A stretch of DNA of 5,751 nucleotides. Origin: Gemmatimonadaceae bacterium. Its GTDB lineage: Bacteria; Gemmatimonadota; Gemmatimonadetes; Gemmatimonadales; Gemmatimonadaceae. This document shows, piece by piece, positions 1 through 5,751 of the stretch. Under the pieces are notes generated by a model that saw nothing but the letters and a program-made list of their open reading frames with translations, made no database searches and was not told the origin of the DNA. The DNA lies in the NCBI GenBank assembly GCA_025356185.1, contig JANXUN010000671.1, forward strand, positions 1 to 5,751, read 5' to 3'. Each line of letters begins with the position of its first letter. Position 1 is the stretch's first letter. Both the position numbers and the translations under genes were made by a program.

Positions 1-2
1 GA

Positions 3-602
3 ACGGCCGCTGCACCTGCGCCGGCGCGAGCGTCGGCAACACCCGGCACTGTTTCTCCCGCGGGCGATTCCTTAGCGCGACCGCAGACGCCGCCGCGCGC
101 ACCGCAGATCACGCAACGCGCTGCGCAATCAACGACATTACCGACGCACCAAGACGGTGCGCGCGATGGATCTACGCCGCCTGGTACATCGGCCAGCTCT
201 GCACCCGCGGCGTCAGTGTCAGCTACCACTCCCGTATCTCCGCCCGCGTCGGCGAGTCGCGCCGTTGGCGCAAACCTCGACGATGCGCGCACAGTCAGCA
301 ACGCGTTCGTAACGCTGCTCAATCATCAGCAATACCGCGATGTTGCGAAGCTCACGGCAATCGGCGGTGACGCGGTCACGCGCGCAGAGCTGATCAAGCT
401 CACCAACACGGCAAAAGATTTCGCTGTCGGCTTTGAACGACTCGCGTCGGCGCCCGAGGCGTGGAGTGGCGGCTTTCAGACCGAGTGTTTGCTGGACGCC
501 GAGTGGCGCGGCGGTAAGAAGACCTTTCGCGTCATGTTGTATGCGTCAAAGATCGACAACGAATGGCATGTGGTGGGATTCGGCGTGCAAACCGAGTTGT
601 AA
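3..602 (+). CDS. C-terminal part of a protein with a Pro/Ala/Ser/Thr linker and a probable NTF2-like domain (5' partial)
   Basis: The frame is open from the left edge to the TAA at 600-602, giving 199 visible residues. The gene therefore starts outside the window. A GTG at 216 is in frame but has no Shine-Dalgarno and lies inside the linker, so it is not taken as the start. Visible residues 1 to about 88 are almost entirely Pro, Ala, Ser, Thr, Gln and Arg and look disordered. Residues about 90-199 form a compact domain: a helix (DDARTVSNAFVTLLNHQQY), a second helical stretch, then strands ending in KTFRVMLYASKIDNEWHVVGF. Helices followed by a curved sheet ending in a 'W-x-V-x-G-F' strand resemble the NTF2-like/SnoaL fold; this is fold-level inference, not a family match. 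A linker plus terminal domain like this is common at the end of membrane-anchored regulators such as Ser/Thr kinases, but no kinase sequence is visible. The 32-bp gap to the next gene suggests co-transcription. Confidence 0.8.
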   Translation, partial: TAAAPAPARASATPGTVSPAGDSLARPQTPPRAPQITQRAAQSTTLPTHQDGARDGSTPPGTSASSAPAASVSATTPVSPPASASRAVGANLDDARTVSNAFVTLLNHQQYRDVAKLTAIGGDAVTRAELIKLTNTAKDFAVGFERLASAPEAWSGGFQTECLLDAEWRGGKKTFRVMLYASKIDNEWHVVGFGVQTEL

Positions 603-624
603 GACATCGCGGAAAGCTCTACAC

Positions 625-629
625 AGGAG
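625..629 (+). promoter_or_regulatory. Shine-Dalgarno AGGAG fixing the start of the CsgG/FlgO-like lipoprotein
   Basis: AGGAG lies 5 nt before the ATG at 635. The same frame is open further upstream to an ATG at 563, but that start lies inside the preceding gene, has no comparable site, and would put about 24 extra residues before the signal peptide. The site therefore decides the start at 635. Confidence 0.8.
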
Positions 630-634
630 TCAAC

Positions 635-1591
635 ATGCATTTCGGTAAACGTTTCAATCATGCAGCGTTCGCGGTCGCGATGCTTGCCATCACGTCGTCA
701 TGCGCAACGAATCAAACGGCGCAGCGCACTGCGGTGCTCGCCAGCGCCGATCGTGCCGCCAAACTCGCTATTCAGCGCGAGGCGCAGCTTGACGTTTCAA
801 AGATTCCCGCGCGCTCGTTTGCGGTGCTGCCGTTCAACGTCGCCGTACGAGATTCCGTGCTCGATCCGCTCGCGTACGGACTCGCCGCCCTGCTCACCAC
901 CGACCTCGCGGTAACGCCCAGCCTGTCGCTGGTCGAGCGCATGTCGACGGACGCGCTGCTGCGTGAAACACGATTGGTTGACAAAGGCGTGCTGACGCTG
1001 CGTGACGCACCGCGCGTCGGCCGACTCGTTGGTGCACGCCGGCTGTTACTCGGCGACGCGGCACGCGCACCAAATGGCAATGTTCGGCTGAGTGCGCGCG
1101 TGGTGGATGTCGTCAGTGGCACCGTGATTCAACTGCTCACGGCCGAGGCGCCGCTGGCTCGCGTACTTGACGCAGAGAAGGCGCTTGCATTGCAACTGCT
1201 CGATAAACTCGGCATCGCGCTCACCCCGACAGAGCGCACACGCGTTGAGCGAAAGCAGACGGTGCAGCTCGCCGCGCTCGTTGCTTACGGCAAAGGTGTG
1301 CAAGCGGATGCATTCGGCGATGCCGATCGCGCGGTCAAGTCGTATCAAGAAGCCGTGCACATTGACGGCACATTTGAGGCGGCCCGCACACAAACCGTCG
1401 CATCATCGGTGTCATCGTCTGGTCCACGGGTGTCGGCTATCGCGAACAGCTTGGCGCGCGTGCTGGATATGGGCGTGATGAGTATCAACACACCAGTCGG
1501 TGCAACATCGCGACCCGCCGATGCCGCCGACGCGCCGCTTGCAGCGAGCGGATCGCTGCAAATCATCTTTGTAGTGCGGGTGACGCCGTGA
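635..1591 (+). CDS. Lipoprotein with CsgG/FlgO-like domain and TPR-like segment
   Basis: This is a 318-residue protein. Residues 1-22 are a signal peptide: a basic start (K5, R6), a hydrophobic core (AAFAVAMLAI) and lipobox T20-S21-S22-C23, which fits the bacterial lipoprotein pattern with lipidation at Cys23. Residues about 58-195 resemble the CsgG/FlgO/TolB-N type of alpha/beta domain: strand 'SFAVLPFNV' (61-69), helix 'DPLAYGLAALLTTDLA' (77-92), strand 'LSLVER' (97-102), a charged helix to about 115, 'GARRLLLGDA' (133-142), then paired strands 'NVRLSARVVDVVSG' (149-162). Residues about 206-252 are helical with a TPR-like 'AYGKG...AVKSYQEAVHIDGTFEAA' pattern. A low-complexity Ala/Ser/Pro stretch (254-307) precedes a terminal strand (LQIIFVVRV). 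In known relatives this domain serves in outer-membrane secretion pores (CsgG) or envelope lipoproteins (FlgO); the actual partner here is not shown. The stop overlaps the next start by 4 bp. Confidence 0.82.
   Translation: MHFGKRFNHAAFAVAMLAITSSCATNQTAQRTAVLASADRAAKLAIQREAQLDVSKIPARSFAVLPFNVAVRDSVLDPLAYGLAALLTTDLAVTPSLSLVERMSTDALLRETRLVDKGVLTLRDAPRVGRLVGARRLLLGDAARAPNGNVRLSARVVDVVSGTVIQLLTAEAPLARVLDAEKALALQLLDKLGIALTPTERTRVERKQTVQLAALVAYGKGVQADAFGDADRAVKSYQEAVHIDGTFEAARTQTVASSVSSSGPRVSAIANSLARVLDMGVMSINTPVGATSRPADAADAPLAASGSLQIIFVVRVTP
1579..1583 (+). promoter_or_regulatory. Shine-Dalgarno-like GGTGA before the GTG start at 1588
   Basis: GGTGA matches the 3' part of the anti-Shine-Dalgarno complement and lies 4 nt before the GTG at 1588. 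No comparable site precedes the alternative in-frame ATG at 1624. Together with the GTGA stop/start overlap, this favours the longer start and coupled translation. Confidence 0.5.
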
Positions 1592-2808
1592 GTATCGCGT
1601 CCACGCCAACACACGCGGTTCGCATGCGCGCAACGATTGCAACAGCGACGATGCTGTCGGCTTTCGTGACTGCGCGCGCTTCAGCGCAGTCGCTCATCCC
1701 CTCAACGGGATGGAGCATCGCCCCTGTCATCGCCGGCTGGCACTTTGTGGCGCCCATTAACCAGTCCGGCGGCAGCATCGCTGACGTCGCCGAAGTCGCG
1801 CTACCATTTCGCATTCGCGGAGAATGGGGCGCGTGGCGCGCTGATCTCTCGGGCGCTGGTGCATTTGGTGCCGTGCATCTGTCCGACGGTGAAGGAAGTC
1901 TCGCAAAGATCTACGGACCCACGGACGCAAAGGTACGTGTGTCTCGCACAATATTTGACGAGGCTTCGATGATCACGCTCGGCGTCAATCTGCCGAGCGG
2001 AAAGGTCAAACTGAATTCCAGCGAAACCACCGCGCTTCAGGCCTTAGCAGCACCCTCGTTGCAAATGCCTGTCGCGATGTTCGGCACAGGTTTTGGCGCA
2101 ACACTCGGTGCTGTACATGCGATTCACGGCGATGACTGGGCGATGGCGTTCGCTGCATCTGGCGAAAAGCGGTCGGAATACTCACCGATTGCGTTGGCAC
2201 TGGGCTCGGGAGCGTCAGACACACGAATCACACCGGGAATGGCCGCACACTTAAGTGTTGGATACGACCGCACGTTGGGCGCAAACCGTGTGAGCGCCCT
2301 GCTGGTTGGCGATTTTTATGGCAAAGATTTATTGCAGGTTGGCGCCGCGTCGAGCGACACCAGCAGCAATTATACGCTGGGACCGCAGGTAACGGGCTCC
2401 GTGCAGTATTTATTTGGCAACGCCGATTGGCGCGAAGGCGTCATGGCAATTGGCGCACGCGCGCGAACCGAATACTCCGACGCGACCGGAAAGAAGGTCG
2501 CGGGATCATCGGGGAAGTACCTCGAAGCATCCGTTGGCACAGTGCGCGGCGGACCACTCGGTGCGGGGTTTGTTATGGGTGCCGATGTGCGGTGGCAATC
2601 GGGATTGTCGTTCTCTGACGCGCTGATCGGCGCGGCGATGCGCGGAGTCGGTGCAACCGTTGGCGTCGAGGGCGCGGGACTTCACTCAGCGACGCGACTC
2701 ACACTGCACGGGATGTACGGAACGTTTGATACGGGAAAGATTCGCACCAACGGATACGGTGCGACGTTGGTGTTTTCGGTTGGCGCGCGGCGTGAGGCAC
2801 AGCAATGA
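1588..2808 (+). CDS. Probable outer-membrane beta-barrel protein, Sec-exported
   Basis: This is a 406-residue protein starting at GTG 1588, which overlaps the previous stop (GTGA). An ATG at 1624 (M13) is a possible alternative and would give a tighter signal peptide. The signal peptide runs to about residue 33: R12 and R14, a hydrophobic stretch (ATIATATMLSAFV), then A31-S32-A33 before Gln34, a typical signal peptidase I site with no lipobox. The mature part is rich in Gly, Ala, Ser and aromatics, with short amphipathic strands separated by polar loops: 'FRIRGEWGAWRADLSGAG', 'KVRVSRTIF', 'MITLGVNLPSGKVKL', 'HLSVGYDRTL', 'RVSALLVGDFYG', 'QVTGSVQYLFG', 'VMAIGARARTEYSD', 'RLTLHGMYGTF' and 'GYGATLVFSVGA'. 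This alternation and the 'GVNLPSGK' motif resemble barrels of the MetA/transporter-like outer-membrane type. There is no cysteine in the mature chain. The C-terminus ends RREAQQ, not in an aromatic residue; the likely last strand finishes at about residue 400. The specific substrate or function is not recognisable. Confidence 0.78.
   Translation: MSIASTPTHAVRMRATIATATMLSAFVTARASAQSLIPSTGWSIAPVIAGWHFVAPINQSGGSIADVAEVALPFRIRGEWGAWRADLSGAGAFGAVHLSDGEGSLAKIYGPTDAKVRVSRTIFDEASMITLGVNLPSGKVKLNSSETTALQALAAPSLQMPVAMFGTGFGATLGAVHAIHGDDWAMAFAASGEKRSEYSPIALALGSGASDTRITPGMAAHLSVGYDRTLGANRVSALLVGDFYGKDLLQVGAASSDTSSNYTLGPQVTGSVQYLFGNADWREGVMAIGARARTEYSDATGKKVAGSSGKYLEASVGTVRGGPLGAGFVMGADVRWQSGLSFSDALIGAAMRGVGATVGVEGAGLHSATRLTLHGMYGTFDTGKIRTNGYGATLVFSVGARREAQQ
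2794..2797 (+). promoter_or_regulatory. Shine-Dalgarno GAGG before the ATG at 2805
   Basis: GAGG (within GTGAGG) lies 7 nt before the ATG at 2805, inside the last codons of the barrel gene. It supports this start and means the propeller lipoprotein can be initiated directly as well as by re-initiation at the ATGA overlap. Confidence 0.6.
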
Positions 2809-5255
2809 ACACAACTCTGACGTGTTTTCGCGCGCGTGCACTGCGCGCCGTGTTCGCACTCTCAGCGTTCACCATGCTGGGCTCGTGCGTCAACAAAGAG
2901 CTGCTGCCTACGTCACAGAACGCGTCGACGCGATCGGTCACGCTACAACTCACAACGGTCGCATCGGCACAGCAAATGGCCGGCGCACGATGGATTTTTC
3001 TCGCAGCTGCGTACGTGAGCGCCGATGGATTTGCAATCCTGTCGCATGTGTATGCGCCTGTCGCAGTCGGCAGTCAACAGCTGTCGATGCCTGTCGATCT
3101 CGGGCCGTGCCTCGCGGTAAGCGCTGCTCTGGGGCGAGACGGTTGCGCGCTGTACGTCGCCGCTGCTCTTGTCAGCGATACGCTCGCGTTGGGTGATTCG
3201 ACACGCAATGTGCTGGGTGACGCGTTCGACAGTGCGGTGCCGCTTGGACCATTTGAAGTGTCGCAAGGTCGCGTGCCAACCATCCCACCAATCGACTTGT
3301 CGATGACGCGATTCGCGGCAACGAGTTGGGTTGGCGATGACGGGTTGCGACTTGGCGGCAAGGACTCTCCAGCAGACGGCGTTAACAGTCCAAGCGCGGG
3401 CGAGTTGACGCCGATTTCAGGCATCGCCGATGCATCGGGCAACGCCACAATTTTCGCGCTGACGAACGGGTTTGCGTTCACAAACAATGATGAGCCCGCG
3501 CAGTACGCCTCGCCCCGCCCGCAGCTCGCGATTTTGGAAAGTGGAGTGTGGCGGCGTGTGAGCGGACCGATTCTCAGCTTTGTGCAAGGGTCGAATCTGT
3601 TTGCCGACGTGACCGCGTTCGCGACGAACGATGTCTACATCGCGTCGACCAACGGCATGTTTCGGTATGATGGTTCGAGTATCGCTCGTGTGACCTCCAT
3701 GGCCGATGCGCTGCAATCGATCGCGAGCATAACGTCTGCGGGCAACAAACTCATCATCGCCGGCGGACCAAGCGGCACGGTGGTAATCGGCAACGGCACG
3801 ACGTGGACGCGTTACACATTGCCTCTGGCAGTGCCCGTGACTGGCGTGTGCATTACCGGTGCGAACGAAGCGTTTGCTGCATCGACGACTGGCGCGCTGT
3901 ATCGATTTGACGGAACCGCGTGGACTGCGCAAACGACGCCGCAAACGGCCGGGCGCATGGACTTGCAGTGCAACACGCCTGGGCAGGCGTACGTAGTGAA
4001 CTTTGGCGGCAACGCATTTCGCTACTCGGGCACAACATGGACGCAAATTCCGACAACGGGCCTCTCACCCGGCCGACAGATCCATATCGCCGCCGTTTCG
4101 CCGACGGAGATTTACGCGTTCGGCGACAGCGCAAATGTCGATCGCGCGTTCTATCGGTTTGATGGAAATTCGTGGGTCTCGCTCGGTCGTTCACGATACA
4201 CGTTTGCCGGCTCGCGGCCGTGGACTCCAAACACCGGTGGCGCGGCATACGTGTTCGCCATGTTTGGTCGCGTCGAGCGATTTGCCGCGAGCGGCGTGAA
4301 CGTGCTAGCATATCAGCCGTCGTTGCGCGATGTCGCCGTCAATTCATCAAGCAGCGCATTTGTGGTGGGAAACCAGTCGTTTCTCGCACGCTGGACCGGC
4401 GGACAATGGACCGTCGATGCACCGCCAGGCGGCACGCAAGCGAACCGACTGCTGAACGGCGTGTGGAGCGACGGTGCATCGAACGCCTGGACCGTTGGCG
4501 CATTGAGCACCGTGATGCGGTTTACCGGAAGCGCATGGACGCTCGTAAGCGACAGCCTGCGACCCATCGCTGCGCGCGACAATTACTACGCCGTGTGGGG
4601 AACCGGCAACAACGTCTGGGCGGTCGGCGACAACAGCATCTTGCATTGCACGTCGTCGACATCGTGCGTGAACGAATCCGCTGGTGCCACCGGTGCGTTG
4701 CTGAGTGTATGGGGCGCCTCTGCGAATGCCGTTTTTGCAGCGGGCGATGGCGGGCGCATTTATCGATACAACGGCAGCACGTGGAGTGCGATGTCGAGTC
4801 CGACGTCGCGGGCGATCGCGCGCATTTCCGGTAGCAGCGCGACCGATGTGTGGGCGTTGGGCGACAGCGTTTTGCTGCACTACGACGGGACGCAATGGTC
4901 AAACATCGAGATGAATCTCGATCTCACCAATTTGCGCGCTCATGTGCCAACACCCGCCGAACGCACATTTGGACGACCGCTGTCGCTCGGGCTCTGGGCG
5001 CGTGGACCGCGCGAAGTGTACATCAGCGGCAACGCCGGTGAGATCGCTCGCTTTGACGGATTTGGTTGGGTGAATATCAATGAGGATCGATACCGTCACC
5101 GCATCATGGCGATACACGGCGTGACGACAAACGGCGGATGCGCCCTTGCGGTGACCGAAGCGCAGTACGCTGCGACAGGCGCAACGTTGTGGCGCGGTGT
5201 AGGCCCCACGGGATGTTTTGCATCGCCAACGATTGCGCCGGCGCGGTGGCCGTAG
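2805..5255 (+). CDS. Large lipoprotein with N-terminal beta-rich domain and about 14 propeller-like Trp repeats
   Basis: This is an 816-residue protein whose start overlaps the previous stop (ATGA). Residues 1-27 are a signal peptide with Arg at 9, 11 and 14, a hydrophobic core and lipobox L25-G26-S27-C28, so Cys28 is probably lipidated. Residues about 44-165 form a beta-rich domain with a Cys102/Cys114 pair and a 'LGPFEVSQG' motif (147-155). A Gly/Ser/Pro linker (about 183-205) follows. From about 241 to the end a unit of about 42 residues recurs, with consensus 'N-x-V-[WY]-A-x-G-D ... [YF]-R-[YF]-[DST]-G-x-x-W'. Clear copies of the second half are at 366-373, 405-412, 450-457, 528-535, 571-578, 653-660, 691-698 and 748-755. 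This is the geometry of beta-propeller blades, known in many exported binding proteins. The ligand is unknown and no catalytic motif was seen. It is probably anchored to the outer membrane, with the propeller facing the periplasm or the surface. Confidence 0.85.
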   Translation: MNTTLTCFRARALRAVFALSAFTMLGSCVNKELLPTSQNASTRSVTLQLTTVASAQQMAGARWIFLAAAYVSADGFAILSHVYAPVAVGSQQLSMPVDLGPCLAVSAALGRDGCALYVAAALVSDTLALGDSTRNVLGDAFDSAVPLGPFEVSQGRVPTIPPIDLSMTRFAATSWVGDDGLRLGGKDSPADGVNSPSAGELTPISGIADASGNATIFALTNGFAFTNNDEPAQYASPRPQLAILESGVWRRVSGPILSFVQGSNLFADVTAFATNDVYIASTNGMFRYDGSSIARVTSMADALQSIASITSAGNKLIIAGGPSGTVVIGNGTTWTRYTLPLAVPVTGVCITGANEAFAASTTGALYRFDGTAWTAQTTPQTAGRMDLQCNTPGQAYVVNFGGNAFRYSGTTWTQIPTTGLSPGRQIHIAAVSPTEIYAFGDSANVDRAFYRFDGNSWVSLGRSRYTFAGSRPWTPNTGGAAYVFAMFGRVERFAASGVNVLAYQPSLRDVAVNSSSSAFVVGNQSFLARWTGGQWTVDAPPGGTQANRLLNGVWSDGASNAWTVGALSTVMRFTGSAWTLVSDSLRPIAARDNYYAVWGTGNNVWAVGDNSILHCTSSTSCVNESAGATGALLSVWGASANAVFAAGDGGRIYRYNGSTWSAMSSPTSRAIARISGSSATDVWALGDSVLLHYDGTQWSNIEMNLDLTNLRAHVPTPAERTFGRPLSLGLWARGPREVYISGNAGEIARFDGFGWVNINEDRYRHRIMAIHGVTTNGGCALAVTEAQYAATGATLWRGVGPTGCFASPTIAPARWP
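3525..5216 (+). repeat. Coding array of about 14 diverged propeller-blade units (about 42 residues each)
   Basis: Within the lipoprotein, the Trp or its equivalent at the end of each unit falls near residues 249, 293 (Ile), 334, 373, 412, 457, about 498 (Val), 535, 578, 621 (Cys), 660, 698, 755 and about 803. Spacings are mostly 38-45 residues, with two longer ones near the end (57 and about 48). Units are recognisable as protein but clearly diverged as DNA: the segments near 3903, 4156, 4765, 4878 and 5049 differ at many positions. The duplications are therefore old and maintained, not a recent tandem expansion. Confidence 0.7.
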
Positions 5256-5258
5256 CAG

Positions 5259-5283
5259 CGCACCGACATTCGGGCGCGGTGCG
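5259..5283. terminator. Hairpin in the convergent gap, possible two-way terminator
   Basis: A perfect 7-bp inverted repeat (CGCACCG at 5259-5265, CGGTGCG at 5277-5283) with an 11-nt loop begins 4 bp after the stop of the propeller lipoprotein and ends 19 bp before the stop of the minus-strand gene. The position between convergent genes suits a shared terminator. There is no T-run on either side and the loop is long, so it is not a canonical intrinsic terminator. The 47-bp gap (5256-5302) holds nothing else recognisable. Confidence 0.35.
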
Positions 5284-5302
5284 ATCTATCTCAACACCTC
5301 GC

Positions 5303-5751
5303 CTAGCGCGTTACTGTGATTGAAACGCGCGCCACGACTGTAGGACGGACACTCGCTCCGTTCTCCAGTCGCTCGGCGTCGCCGGTGAGTTGCGTTGTGC
5401 CCGTGCGCAGGCCAGTCACACTGACGGTTTGACGGTACTCACCATCGCGCACGTCGACGGCAGTTCCTGCGACGAGCGCTATGGTTGCAATCGTCGCATC
5501 AGTGCTCGACACCAAGAACGTTGAGCTGCTTGCGGGAAAACAACCATTAGAGGTCAGCGAGATCGTTCCTTCTGCGGCCGCACCAACGACGATCGACGCC
5601 GGCACCCCAGACAGACTCGTGGCGAGCAACGTGCACGACGAGCTTTGCGTGAGCGAGTTTCGCTCAGCGCAACTTTGCAAACCGCACACGAGTACGCCGA
5701 GCACGACGCAACTGAGCGCTTTCCCGCGCCGCGGGAAAGCTTCGAGTCTCC
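5303..5751 (-). CDS. Small lipoprotein with BIG2-like Ig domain (5' end beyond the window)
   Basis: The minus-strand frame ends at TAG (5305-5303) and stays open to the right edge, giving 148 visible residues. An in-frame GTG at 5704 has no Shine-Dalgarno and would leave a signal peptide without any positive charge. The 15 codons upstream of it encode 'FPRRGKALSCV', which supplies the missing basic n-region, so the true start probably lies past 5751. The hydrophobic core (ALSCVVLGVLVCGL) leads to lipobox L-Q-S-C, with the lipidated Cys at about 5669-5671. The mature part, about 120 residues, has the pattern of a BIG2-type bacterial Ig-like domain: 'GVPASIVVGAAAEGTISL', then 'STFLVSSTDATIATIAL' (the usual 'w-x-S-S-d-x-x-v-A-t-v' segment), then 'VSVTGLRTGTTQLTG' and a last strand 'VVARVSITV'. 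Two further cysteines (near 5633-5635 and 5540-5542) could form a disulfide. Such domains normally act as structural or adhesive modules. The gene is convergent with the plus-strand cluster and need not be functionally tied to it. Confidence 0.75.
   Translation of the reverse strand, partial: RLEAFPRRGKALSCVVLGVLVCGLQSCAERNSLTQSSSCTLLATSLSGVPASIVVGAAAEGTISLTSNGCFPASSSTFLVSSTDATIATIALVAGTAVDVRDGEYRQTVSVTGLRTGTTQLTGDAERLENGASVRPTVVARVSITVTR
5718..5740. repeat. Perfect 10-bp inverted repeat with a 3-nt spacer
   Basis: GCTTTCCCGC (5718-5727) and GCGGGAAAGC (5731-5740) are exact reverse complements separated by GCC. The repeat lies in the open frame of the minus-strand lipoprotein, over codons reading A-F-P-R-R-G-K-A just before the hydrophobic core. 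It could fold as a very stable RNA hairpin near the start of that mRNA, or be a dyad operator. It could also be a by-product of codon choice. Confidence 0.6.

Noticed and set aside
216..602. A complete 128-residue gene starting at GTG 216
   Set aside because: The frame continues open to the left edge with the same Pro/Ala/Ser/Thr composition and there is no ribosome binding site, so this is an internal codon of a longer gene.
563..634. Upstream ATG extension of the CsgG/FlgO-like lipoprotein
   Set aside because: It would overlap the preceding gene and bury the signal peptide; AGGAG 5 nt before the ATG at 635 gives a complete lipoprotein signal.
2651..3196. Plus-strand open frame of 181 codons spanning the barrel/propeller junction
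   Set aside because: It overlaps both real genes, is Arg/Cys-rich, and lacks the signal peptide and Shine-Dalgarno that its neighbours have.
3417..4046. Minus-strand open frame of 209 codons opposite the propeller lipoprotein
   Set aside because: It is rich in Arg, His and Cys with no recognisable domain, has no signal, and lies wholly antisense to a strongly supported gene. It looks like a by-product of GC-rich codon use.
4172..4834. Plus-strand open frame of 220 codons in another frame of the propeller gene
   Set aside because: Its composition is dominated by Arg, Cys and Ala with no domain, and the overlapping frame shows clear blade repeats over the same bases.
4347..4895. Minus-strand open frame of 182 codons
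   Set aside because: It is antisense to the repeat region, has low-complexity Arg/Ala composition and no recognisable motif.
3525..5216. Recent tandem DNA duplication or a variable-number repeat
   Set aside because: Unit DNA sequences differ at many positions, and only the protein pattern is shared.
1..5751. Mobile element, CRISPR array, tRNA/rRNA, toxin-antitoxin or defence genes
   Set aside because: No transposase or integrase motif, no regularly spaced short DNA repeats, no cloverleaf or rRNA-like segment, and no nuclease or toxin motif was seen.

Overview
The window looks like part of a chromosome from a GC-rich, Gram-negative (two-membrane) bacterium. Four of the five genes encode exported products: three lipoproteins with signal-peptidase-II lipoboxes and one probable outer-membrane beta-barrel. 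Gene style (Pro/Ala/Ser/Thr linkers, a CsgG/FlgO-like lipoprotein, a Trp-rich propeller lipoprotein, a small Ig-like lipoprotein) recalls Gemmatimonadota, or less likely Myxococcota. That taxonomic guess is inference and is held at about 50%.

Layout. A plus-strand cluster of four genes fills positions 1 to 5255. It holds (1) the C-terminal part of a protein with a long disordered Pro/Ala/Ser/Thr linker and a probable NTF2-like terminal domain, entering from the left edge; (2) a 318-residue lipoprotein with a CsgG/FlgO-like domain and a TPR-like stretch; (3) a 406-residue Sec-exported protein that looks like an outer-membrane beta-barrel; and (4) an 816-residue lipoprotein with an N-terminal beta-rich domain followed by about 14 Trp-containing repeats of about 42 residues, best read as one or two beta-propellers. 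Gene 1 to gene 2 is a 32-bp gap with a good Shine-Dalgarno; genes 2/3 and 3/4 overlap by 4 bp (GTGA and ATGA), so 2-3-4 are almost certainly co-translated. On the minus strand, convergent with the cluster, is the 3' part of a small lipoprotein gene with a BIG2-like domain, whose start lies beyond the right edge. A hairpin sits in the 47-bp convergent gap.

How they may work together. The coupled trio supplies a periplasmic or outer-membrane-anchored lipoprotein, a barrel and a large repeat lipoprotein. This is consistent with an envelope assembly in which the barrel and the CsgG/FlgO-like protein help place or anchor the propeller lipoprotein, perhaps at the cell surface. The upstream partial gene could be the sensory or regulatory end of a larger protein, but its N-terminus is not visible. 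No gene here can be given a firm name, and no mobile element, CRISPR array, tRNA or rRNA was seen. The only non-coding stretches are 603-634 and 5256-5302.
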